A stretch of 64,000 nucleotides of DNA from Galbibacter mesophilus (GTDB lineage: Bacteria; Bacteroidota; Bacteroidia; Flavobacteriales; Flavobacteriaceae). The notes under the pieces were generated by a model. It did no database searches. It was not told the DNA's origin and was given only the letters and a program-made list of their open reading frames with translations. The translations under genes were made by a program, and so were the position numbers. This document shows, one piece after another, positions 27,401 to 34,805 of the stretch; the stretch's first letter is position 1, and every line of letters begins with the position of its first letter. The DNA lies in NCBI RefSeq assembly GCF_023721415.1, contig NZ_JAMQVC010000003.1, positions 248,001 to 312,000 on the forward strand, given 5' to 3'.

Positions 27401-30285
27401 GTCAAGTAGCCATAGATCCTGCTGTTGCCATAGCGAAAGGAAGTTTGTTGAATGAAAGTTTTACAGCACGTTCTTACTCCTTATGGTTTAAAGCAAAAGA
27501 TACGCAACCTAAGCAAGTTTTACTGGAAGAAGGTGGAGAAGGTGCAGGTGTTGCTTTTGAATTGGAAAATGATATGATTACCGTGTTGTTTAGACATGGA
27601 ACCGGAGATAATTTTTCTACCGTTTCGGTGCCATTTTCAAACGGCGATGAAATAGATTGGAACCATTTGGCTGTTACATTTGAAGCAGGTTTAATAGGTG
27701 TTTACCTTAACGGTGAATTGGCAGGCTCCGGAGTGGGATCGGTTGCTACAATTCCAAACCATAATAATGCTACTTCTCTTGGTGGAGTTGACGAATTGGA
27801 GTCTTCTTCCAACGGAGATAACTTCTATTTTAACGGTTCTTTGGATGAGTTTAAAGTATTCAATGGAGTGCTTACTTCGGAAGAAATTGTAGAATTAGCA
27901 GATCGTCCTGTTATACTTCCATCGGCAACGTTAGGTCTTCATTTTACGTGGGATAATAAAACTGCAGATGAAATAGCTAGCTTAGAAAGCGGATTGCAAG
28001 ACGGACTGGTTTCCTTTTCTGCTGAAAGTCCATTTGGAAGTGCCGGATTGGAATTTACAGGAAATGATATTTTAGCGGATACACCGGCAGTGGGAGTTTT
28101 GGGTGGTAGCATGTTGAATGATAGTTTTTCCTTCCGTTCCTATTCACTATGGTTTAAACCTCGAAATACAACTGCTCAGCAACTTCTTTTTGAAGAAGGC
28201 GGAGATCAAGGGGGAGCCGTTTTTCAAATTCAAGAAGGTAATGTAATGTTGATGTTCCGTCACGGTGGAGGAAATAATTTTACTTCTTTTGAAGTGCCAC
28301 TTCCAAGTTATTCAAATGGAGCAGAATGGACTCATCTAGCAGTTACGTATGCTGCCGGAACAATTACAGCCTATATCAATGGTCAAGAAGCTGGAAAAAC
28401 TATTTCTGTGGTAGGAAGTATTCCTGCGCATCGAAATGCCGCTTCTTTGGGAGGAAACAAAAATGTGGAAGCCCCTACAAATGATAACACTTTTTATTAT
28501 GATGGTTTCTTAGATGAATTTAAAGTTTACGACGGTATTCTTACTGAAGAAGAGATTCAAGTTTTATTTGATGAACTTTTCCAAGAAGCAGGAATTAATC
28601 TTCATTGGACATTCAATGAAACTACCGGAACAGTCGTAGATAACGTATCGGGACCAGGGAATGATGGTACTATTCAAGGTGGAACGGCCGAAAATATTAC
28701 TTCGGAAGGAATTGTTGGGACTTCATTTTTGTTCGATCCTGTATCGCCTTCGGAAGGAGAAGTAGTTGTTTTGGAAAAGCAGCTTATCAACAATTATCCA
28801 ATGTCTGCTTCTATGTGGGTAAATGCTTCCAATTCGCAATTTTCCCAAGTGATGACGCTTTCAGATAGTACCACAAATAGAAATCATATAAGTATAGGAA
28901 TTACAGATCTTACTTTGGATGATGGCAGCAAAGGTTTACGTCCTTTTATCCTAGTAGATGATAACGATGGAAAACCAAAGCGTGTAAATTCTGAAGAAAA
29001 CATAGCTGGAGGATGGCATTTTATAACGCTAGTGCTGGAAAGTGCGACTTCAAGAAGGTTATATGTAGACGGTAAAGTGGTAGCTTCAGATACAGCTGAA
29101 GCAGATAATATTACTTTCCAAAATCAGCGATTAACTGTTGGTGCCAGTATTCGTGGTTCTTTCAACGGAAATCGTTACAAAGGAAAAGTAGATGAATTTA
29201 AATTATTCAACACTACCTTAACGGAAGCTGAAATTGAAGCGGAACGTGTGGCGCCTTTAAGTATTGCTACAGTAGATACACTTTCTGTGGAAGTGAATGC
29301 TCAAAATGCAATTCCTACGCCGATTTTTGTGCCTAACTTTTCAAAAACAGCGGTTACGTTTACTTCCAACAACCCAGAAATCGCAACGGTAGATGAAAAC
29401 GGTTTGGTTACCGGAATTTCCAGCGGAACGGCCATTATTGAAGTGGCTTCGCAGTTTAACCCAGAGGCGAAAAGTACCGTTGAGGTAACGGTTGAAGGCG
29501 GATTGAGCCTTGGCGATTGCGAATTCGAAATCAGTGATTTTGTGGGAGCTACGGAAATCGTTGCCATCAACGAAGTGACCTACAGAAGTTTTGAAAGAAA
29601 TAAAGGTACCTACGTTATCGGGATAGCGGCTGGAATCCGTACCGACGGACAGGCGGGCGCTTGGGAAATCCACAGCGACTGTAGCGTGAAAACGATCAGA
29701 AGAACTGGACAGGGCGATAACACAACTTTATTGCCGGATGTAAAAGGTGTTGAAAAATACCGTGGCTGGAACTACGTTCCGACTTCCATCAGTGAGGACG
29801 GACAGTTTATCTACGCAACGGCCATCAACCAGAACGGGTTTACCCACAAGCGCGGATGGACGGTAGAGGCCGGAACGGAAGTGGAAGTTCGTTTCCAATT
29901 GGGCGGTGCTTTCTACGGAAGGATTTTTGGCATCAGCAGTGAAATTCTTTGTGACGACCTGAATGTGGAGACCTTTGCGGGCAACTATTTTGTTACCGGT
30001 TGCAACGATGGCAGCGAAATGTTCAGCACGCAGAGTGCGAGCAGCAACGAAACACTTTATCAAGTGTACCCAAATCCAGTAAATAACAGTTTTAGTCTGA
30101 AAGGAACTTCCGAAGCAAACAACCTGAACTTACAGGTATTCGACCTTACCGGAAACTTGGTGCTTTCTACATTGGTGGGCACAAGCCAGTCCATCGACGC
30201 TACCAGATTAAATCCAGGTGTTTACTTGGTGAAAATCTATCAGGATAGCGAAGAGATTGTTCAAACGAAGCTTGTTAAAAAATAA
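24436..30285 (+). CDS. Giant T9SS-exported tandem beta-helix protein with Fn3, CBM9-like and LamG modules
   Basis: 1949 residues. Modules in order, rough residues: signal peptide 1-25; two right-handed beta-helix halves 30-640, the first opening with DVTRPPFNAAGDGITDDTEAIN (pectate-lyase-3 type) and the second near NVDEYPGETDAERVQNAMNSG; fibronectin III 663-750; CBM9-like 754-937 (IDGILDESVW, FQDDAVEIYID, VEMAIPWSGLG); three LamG/concanavalin-like domains 942-1157, 1165-1380 and 1385-1605; Big_2 Ig-like 1611-1692; an unrecognised four-cysteine domain 1690-1860; T9SS sorting tail 1876-1949. Tandem beta-helices are the layout of GH55 beta-1,3-glucanases, but polysaccharide lyases and tail-spike-like hydrolases also use this fold, so activity is open. 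It opens the T9SS operon and is paralogous to the gene at 36544. Its 3' part carries the near-identical block described at 29367-30060. Confidence 0.85.
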   Translation: MKTRLLHQKILLLLLIFANVSVIFSQDRKPIRNVIYPEAAFAVFDADTNRLATSGRIIDVTRPPFNAAGDGITDDTEAINAAYTFVAERMEEFGWQSADSNNGSYQMYFPNGTYLVSNTIIHNLGNITYTGKETDPEGVAWVRFVGQNRDNTIIKLQDNAPGFGAGAQKELISLQKKGVGDREGNNIPAANQISDITIDTGSGNPGAIGVYWMSANTGEMDNVLIKSGDGQGYAGIDMPVFTVQGHYRDITIDGFDYGIASTTRGESNPTYEYITFRNQNIAAVLAEDGSPIFRKAASTNDVPFVIISQDESQIIIIDSQIEGTNSSVPAIDLQNEKSQLFIRNTTFSGYSASVRKEGENVVSGNVEEYVWSDVYTLFEGFEKKSLNLPIAESPIMEWESDLSQWANVDEYPGETDAERVQNAMNSGKPVVYFPKHEYNINTRITIPASVKFIDFMYSRPSNNTDFDIFESSSDMLYIYHINRGSAELIQSAARPVVMRNVTWNNFKYTGTGTSTMYLESTAGFGSTVDFCPTPLTIYGRSINDENKGTSNFKVFGGTLWTMGFKTESETVAFEVRDGGFAEVLGGFRNEVGKKAEEPFVLNDNSNVSFIGYNHLSGSGDPIITEIQDGIEQTILRTQLPARGSGAVMVPLYVGTTDAEAPACLPPLGEGSETSTDSATIFWSSPNPTVDTFEVRYKTINATDFEVFEVANDTTATLTNLIEGVNYEWQVRAKCGEDFSEYSAPELFTTDLTVNAIDAPITIDGILDESVWNLNTDIAKVISGEGNNTGVFGVLWDNNYLYVGVRVLDDNLVNDSDDVFQDDAVEIYIDPENDGGSYGPFDFQLIKGYNDEGLFSLKPFNGEILHKTTNIDGGYVVEMAIPWSGLGTLPGNNKTIGLDVGFDDDDDGDNRDAQALWSGIGTNFRDTSEFGDVILKNGVATETSLGLHFTWDGITTDEVVGLNSTLSEFASFTADAAIGSGSISILDEAGQVAIDPAVAIAKGSLLNESFTARSYSLWFKAKDTQPKQVLLEEGGEGAGVAFELENDMITVLFRHGTGDNFSTVSVPFSNGDEIDWNHLAVTFEAGLIGVYLNGELAGSGVGSVATIPNHNNATSLGGVDELESSSNGDNFYFNGSLDEFKVFNGVLTSEEIVELADRPVILPSATLGLHFTWDNKTADEIASLESGLQDGLVSFSAESPFGSAGLEFTGNDILADTPAVGVLGGSMLNDSFSFRSYSLWFKPRNTTAQQLLFEEGGDQGGAVFQIQEGNVMLMFRHGGGNNFTSFEVPLPSYSNGAEWTHLAVTYAAGTITAYINGQEAGKTISVVGSIPAHRNAASLGGNKNVEAPTNDNTFYYDGFLDEFKVYDGILTEEEIQVLFDELFQEAGINLHWTFNETTGTVVDNVSGPGNDGTIQGGTAENITSEGIVGTSFLFDPVSPSEGEVVVLEKQLINNYPMSASMWVNASNSQFSQVMTLSDSTTNRNHISIGITDLTLDDGSKGLRPFILVDDNDGKPKRVNSEENIAGGWHFITLVLESATSRRLYVDGKVVASDTAEADNITFQNQRLTVGASIRGSFNGNRYKGKVDEFKLFNTTLTEAEIEAERVAPLSIATVDTLSVEVNAQNAIPTPIFVPNFSKTAVTFTSNNPEIATVDENGLVTGISSGTAIIEVASQFNPEAKSTVEVTVEGGLSLGDCEFEISDFVGATEIVAINEVTYRSFERNKGTYVIGIAAGIRTDGQAGAWEIHSDCSVKTIRRTGQGDNTTLLPDVKGVEKYRGWNYVPTSISEDGQFIYATAINQNGFTHKRGWTVEAGTEVEVRFQLGGAFYGRIFGISSEILCDDLNVETFAGNYFVTGCNDGSEMFSTQSASSNETLYQVYPNPVNNSFSLKGTSEANNLNLQVFDLTGNLVLSTLVGTSQSIDATRLNPGVYLVKIYQDSEEIVQTKLVKK
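29367..30060 (+). repeat. Homogenised 694-bp block, copy A (four-cysteine domain)
   Basis: A block collinear without indels with 31815-32508 (offset 2448) and 40791-41484 (offset 11424). It encodes the end of the Big_2 domain and an unrecognised ~165-residue domain with four Cys (in LGDC, HSDC, EILC, VTGC). DNA differences are few and mostly silent. Local composition differs from the rest of the gene: 35 of 60 bases at 29641-29700 are G or C. Confidence 0.9.
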
Positions 30286-30306
30286 TAATGCCAAATCTTC
30301 AAAAAA

Positions 30307-32733
30307 ATGAAAAAACCATATAAATCCATGTTTCTAAGAATTGCATCTAGGCCTTTTGGTCTAGTTGCATTCTTTTTTTTAACTGCCACAACTTATGCCC
30401 AAACAGTACATAGAGCAGATGATTTTGTAGCAAAATTCCAAACCATGCTACATATACACCACAAAAACACTCCTTACAATGCTAAATTCACAGCTGCCAA
30501 AAACGGACTAATAGAATTAGGGGTACGTCAATTACGAAGAGGCTTTAACGTTGGTTTAAATCCGGCTCCAGGAAGTTGGGGAGAAACGGTTATAAACAGG
30601 CATCTTGACCTTTACCAAAATGCAGGGATTAGGTATCAATTTGCAGTGCTAGGAGATATTACCAATACAGCCAACGCAGCTGCTTCCCTTGAGTTTTATA
30701 CCACACACTTTCCAGAAGATGCGATTGCAAGATTTGAAGGTAGAAACGAAGTCCATTGGAAACCGGGAGGTGATGGAACTCCAGAAAAAGCCGACAGGGA
30801 TAATGCGGTTAACTACCAAATTGCTTGGAGAGATGCCATACGTAACCATCCGAATCCTGACATAGCTAATAAAAAAATTGTGGGTTTTTCTACGGTCGCT
30901 TCCTGGCTGTTTGTTAGCTCTAACGATGATCGTTATAAATTGGCCTGCGATTGGGTTAATGTCCATGATTATCCAAAAGGGTATACCCCAGAGGGGCAAT
31001 ATGCCCGTGCGGCCAATCACTTGAACCGAGCTGATATAGGTGATAAAGAATGGATATTTACCGAAGCAGCGTATGGCAGTCGTTACGATTGTTATCCTAA
31101 TTCATTCAATGTCGATAAAACTACACAGGCCAAGTATGAGTTGCGTTTTCTAGCAGAGCAATTTAAGGGGGGGCGTCCTGTAATCAGTAGGTCGGTATTC
31201 ATGGACAAAGTAGTCGGTGACTGTACGGATAGTAACGACGGGAAATTTCAGCATCTGGGTTATATGTGGGGTGATGGAGAGAAAAAACCAGTTTTTTATG
31301 CAGTAAAGAATCTTTTTTCCATGCTCAATGAGTCTATTCGTAGTGGAAGCAATTGGAGCAGGCCTGCTTTTAATCCAACACCATTACCATTTACAGTGGA
31401 TAAGCCAGATATTCGCCATGTCACTTTACAGAAAGCTTCGCAAGTATATTACATCTTAGTATGGAAAGAAGAAGCAAGTTGGGATTTTAACAATAATCAG
31501 CCTATTGCCCCCTCTTCCACGGGTGTAACCTTTGATTTTGATGAGGACATGTATGAAGTAAAAGCTTTTCAGCCGTTTAACGAAACTGATCCTACGGCAG
31601 GGAGTCACCTTATGAAAACACAGCATAATACCAGAAGCGTTTACCTAAACGTAAAAGATAACCTCATTGTACTTCAGGTGCGTAAATTAAGTTCGCATGA
31701 GCCTCAGTCGGTTGGAACTGTTGATACGCTTTCTGTGGAAGTAGATGGAATGGTTGAAATACCAACATCAATTTATATTCCATTTTATTCTAAAGAAAAT
31801 GTAATATTCACTTCCAACAACCCAGAAATAGCAACGGTAGATGAAAACGGTCTGGTTACGGGAATCTCCAGCGGAACGGCCATTATTGAAGTGGCTTCCC
31901 AGTTTAACCCAGAAGCGGTAAGTACCGTTGAGGTAACTGTTGAAGGCGGATTGAGCCTTGGCGATTGCGAATTCGAAATCAGTGATTTTGTGGGAGCTAC
32001 GGAAATCGTTGCCATCAACGAGGTGACCTACAGAAGTTTTGAAAGAAACAAAGGTACTTACGTTATCGGGATAGCGGCTGGAATTCGTACCGACGGACAG
32101 GCGGGCGCTTGGGAAATCCACAGCGACTGTAGCGTAAAAACGATCAGAAGAACTGGACAGGGCGATAACACAACTTTATTGCCGGATGTAAAAGGTGTTG
32201 AAAAATACCGTGGATGGAACTATGTTCCGACATCCATCAGTGAGGACGGACAGTTTATCTACGCAACGGCCATCAACCAGAACGGGTTTACCCACAAACG
32301 CGGATGGACGGTAGAAGCCGGCACGGAAGTGGAAGTTCGTTTCCAATTGGGCGGTGCTTTCTACGGAAGGATCTTTGGCATCAGCAGCGAAATACTTTGC
32401 GACGACCTGAATGTGGAGACTTTTGCGGGCAACTATTTTGTTACCGGTTGCAACGATGGTAGCGAAACATTCAGCACGCAGAGCGCAAGCAGCAACGAAA
32501 CGCTTTATCAAGTGTACCCGAATCCTGTGAACAACAGTTTCAGCTTGAAAGGAGCTTCAGAGGCATCAGATTTAAATTTGCAGATTTTTGATCTTTCCGG
32601 AAATTTAGTTATGTCCACAATAGCAAACACAAGCCAAGCGATAGACGTCTCTAGATTAATTCCTGGAGTTTACTTGGTGAAAATCTATCAGGATGGCGAA
32701 GAGATTGTGCAAACAAAATTAGTTAAGAAGTAA
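30307..32733 (+). CDS. T9SS-exported TIM-barrel (clan GH-A-like) glycoside hydrolase with four-cysteine domain
   Basis: 808 residues: signal peptide to about 31 (TTYAQ), catalytic region 33-470, Big_2 domain from about 468, the unrecognised four-cysteine domain 547-716, and T9SS tail 733-808. The catalytic part shows GRNEVHW with Asn147-Glu148 (acid/base after strand 4 of GH-A barrels) and WIFTEAAYG with Glu253 (nucleophile after strand 7), a spacing normal for retaining GH-A enzymes, followed by a small beta domain. I cannot assign a CAZy family. It starts 21 bases after the giant gene. The gene at 34806 is a close paralog of its catalytic part but lacks the Big_2 and four-cysteine domains. 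The two copies are nearly identical even in the bases before the start codon. Confidence 0.82.
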   Translation: MKKPYKSMFLRIASRPFGLVAFFFLTATTYAQTVHRADDFVAKFQTMLHIHHKNTPYNAKFTAAKNGLIELGVRQLRRGFNVGLNPAPGSWGETVINRHLDLYQNAGIRYQFAVLGDITNTANAAASLEFYTTHFPEDAIARFEGRNEVHWKPGGDGTPEKADRDNAVNYQIAWRDAIRNHPNPDIANKKIVGFSTVASWLFVSSNDDRYKLACDWVNVHDYPKGYTPEGQYARAANHLNRADIGDKEWIFTEAAYGSRYDCYPNSFNVDKTTQAKYELRFLAEQFKGGRPVISRSVFMDKVVGDCTDSNDGKFQHLGYMWGDGEKKPVFYAVKNLFSMLNESIRSGSNWSRPAFNPTPLPFTVDKPDIRHVTLQKASQVYYILVWKEEASWDFNNNQPIAPSSTGVTFDFDEDMYEVKAFQPFNETDPTAGSHLMKTQHNTRSVYLNVKDNLIVLQVRKLSSHEPQSVGTVDTLSVEVDGMVEIPTSIYIPFYSKENVIFTSNNPEIATVDENGLVTGISSGTAIIEVASQFNPEAVSTVEVTVEGGLSLGDCEFEISDFVGATEIVAINEVTYRSFERNKGTYVIGIAAGIRTDGQAGAWEIHSDCSVKTIRRTGQGDNTTLLPDVKGVEKYRGWNYVPTSISEDGQFIYATAINQNGFTHKRGWTVEAGTEVEVRFQLGGAFYGRIFGISSEILCDDLNVETFAGNYFVTGCNDGSETFSTQSASSNETLYQVYPNPVNNSFSLKGASEASDLNLQIFDLSGNLVMSTIANTSQAIDVSRLIPGVYLVKIYQDGEEIVQTKLVKK
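31815..32508 (+). repeat. Homogenised 694-bp block, copy B
   Basis: Same block as at 29367-30060, in a different gene context (a TIM-barrel enzyme). Beyond it the T9SS tail switches to a different allele (EASDLNL, STIANTSQ), shared with the gene ending at 34784 rather than with copies A and C. Confidence 0.9.
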
Positions 32734-32759
32734 TTGCTTTTAACATAGATATAATTATA

Positions 32760-34784
32760 ATGAAAAAAGTAGTTCAACATAAAAATGGAAAAACAGATCT
32801 GTCTTTTGCAAGGTTTCTTGCAAAGGCAGGTGCTGTTCTTTGTATGTGCTTGGTTGCAAATGCAACACAGGCACAAGAGGTTATAAAGTGTAACGATTTC
32901 TTGAATAACGTTGGAGTTAGCGGAGCCAATAACTGGAATAATTTCAGTAATGCAGATGTTGCCTTCTTTTATGGAAAAGCTAGGGATATGGGCGCCCGAT
33001 TCTTTAGAACGGGTGAATGGTTAGGAGTGGATCCAGCGCCGTACGGACTCAAGGTTACTTTTTCTTCGGGGAAAGACAAAACCTTTAGAGATTTAACTAC
33101 GCTGCAATCTAGCGTGAATAAGGCAAAACAGTACGGTAATTCTTTGGCGGTTATTGAAGGGCCTAACGAACCAGATCCAAATACAGACAAGGATGAAATT
33201 CGAGCATGGCAAGAGGCTTTGTGGAACAACGTTAAAGCAGATGCTTCATTAAACGGTGTTAAAGTTTCTGGACCAGCGATGGCGCATGCTTTTGGTTTTA
33301 CAAAGTTAGGAACGCTAGACCAATGGTCGGATTATGCTAATTGTCACCCTTACACTTGGCCACAATCAGAACTTCAGCCAAGACTAAACGAATGGTTAAG
33401 TTATTCTGAACAGGCGCATCCTAATCAAATCAAGATGGCGACCGAGATGGGGACACCTAATAAAATTAGTGAAGGTGGCGTTTCTCCCGAAGCAGATGCC
33501 ATTTACATTACCCGTAGCTATTTGTATTTGTACAAATTAGGGTTTAGGTACATTGCTAATTTTCGTTTTGCGGATGACGATCCTAATTTTGAAGGTGGAC
33601 GTACATGGGGAATGATTGATGAAAATCTTAATGAAACCCCGCAGTTTACATCATTAAAGAATCTTCTTGAACTTATAGACGACAACAGTAGTAACTTCCA
33701 GGTACAAAACCTTAACTATACCTTAAGTGGAAATGGGGCAAGTGATTTGGAACAAATGGTTATGCAACATAGCGATGGAAGATACTTTTTAATTCTTTGG
33801 CAACCCGTAGATAGTTTTGATGACGCTACGGGGAATCTAACAAATCCAGGACTAAAGAATATTACTGTTAATCTCAATCAGCAAGTGGCACAGATTAGAA
33901 CCTTTAAGCCTAGTGACCCTTCCAATTTAAATAATGGAACCAATGTGCTGAAAAGCGAATCGAATACGAATACTATTGATGTAAAGGTTAATGATCACAT
34001 TCTTGTAGTGGAAATTACTCCAAACACGGCACCTGGGTCTTTTCCTGATCCGAATAAGTGGTACACAATTCATAATAGAGATAGCGAACTTTATATGCAT
34101 ACGGTTGATTGCGGTGAAACTGAAGATACCCCAGTAGATCTACATTCCGGGACAGGGCATTGCAGTCAGTGGCGCTTTACAAATATCAATGGTACATGGG
34201 TTATTACCAACCGAAGAAGTGGGCAAAACTTGCGAAATGATGGTGATATTTCCCAAATAACTAGTGACGTAACCGTGGCTGAAACGACGGCGGGGAATGG
34301 AGACAGAACAAGATTTCTGGTAGTTCCATCACCTGTTCAAGGTTTTTACAATATTCAGCACAATGCCAGTGGATTGTACTTAAGGAATAATAGGTGTAAC
34401 AATCCCGGCAGCACAGCACCAGACGTTGTGGAGTTTATAAATACCGATGGTGAGTGTGCACAATGGAAGTTTACAGAAGTTTTTGATGTTTCCAGTGCAA
34501 CTGCCAGCACCAGCACTATGCAGACACAAAGTCTACAAACTCAAGAGGAGCCTGTTTATCAGGTGTTTCCAAATCCAGTAAATAACAGTTTTAGTTTGAA
34601 AGGAGCTTCGGAGGCATCAGATTTAAATTTGAAGCTTTTTGATCTTTCCGGAAATTTAGTGATGTCTACAATAGCAAACACGAGCCAATCGATAGACGTC
34701 TCTAGATTGATTCCTGGAGTTTACTTGGTTAAAGTTTATCAAGATGGCGAAGAGATTGTTCAAACCAAACTTGTTAAAAAATAA
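32760..34784 (+). CDS. T9SS-exported TIM-barrel glycoside hydrolase with ricin-type lectin domain
   Basis: 674 residues: signal peptide to about 39 (NATQAQ), a TIM barrel ~44-330 with IEGPNEPDP (Glu137 acid/base) and KMATEMGTP (Glu229 nucleophile), the GH-A arrangement, then a small all-beta domain to ~420. Residues ~425-580 look like a ricin-type beta-trefoil (WYTIHNRDSELYMHTVD, CSQWRFTNINGTWVITNRRSG, GFYNIQHNASGLYLRN, CAQWKFTEV), a carbohydrate-binding module. The T9SS tail is at 600-674. The family is unassigned; similarity to the neighbouring GH-A proteins is limited to the tail. It lies between the two paralogous enzymes at 30307 and 34806. Confidence 0.82.
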   Translation: MKKVVQHKNGKTDLSFARFLAKAGAVLCMCLVANATQAQEVIKCNDFLNNVGVSGANNWNNFSNADVAFFYGKARDMGARFFRTGEWLGVDPAPYGLKVTFSSGKDKTFRDLTTLQSSVNKAKQYGNSLAVIEGPNEPDPNTDKDEIRAWQEALWNNVKADASLNGVKVSGPAMAHAFGFTKLGTLDQWSDYANCHPYTWPQSELQPRLNEWLSYSEQAHPNQIKMATEMGTPNKISEGGVSPEADAIYITRSYLYLYKLGFRYIANFRFADDDPNFEGGRTWGMIDENLNETPQFTSLKNLLELIDDNSSNFQVQNLNYTLSGNGASDLEQMVMQHSDGRYFLILWQPVDSFDDATGNLTNPGLKNITVNLNQQVAQIRTFKPSDPSNLNNGTNVLKSESNTNTIDVKVNDHILVVEITPNTAPGSFPDPNKWYTIHNRDSELYMHTVDCGETEDTPVDLHSGTGHCSQWRFTNINGTWVITNRRSGQNLRNDGDISQITSDVTVAETTAGNGDRTRFLVVPSPVQGFYNIQHNASGLYLRNNRCNNPGSTAPDVVEFINTDGECAQWKFTEVFDVSSATASTSTMQTQSLQTQEEPVYQVFPNPVNNSFSLKGASEASDLNLKLFDLSGNLVMSTIANTSQSIDVSRLIPGVYLVKVYQDGEEIVQTKLVKK

Positions 34785-34805
34785 TAATACCAAATCTTTA
34801 GAAAA

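Noticed and set aside
29341-30063. Minus-strand frames of about 110 residues repeated in the three homogenised blocks
   Set aside because: They recur only because the plus-strand block is nearly identical; the plus frame has domain structure.
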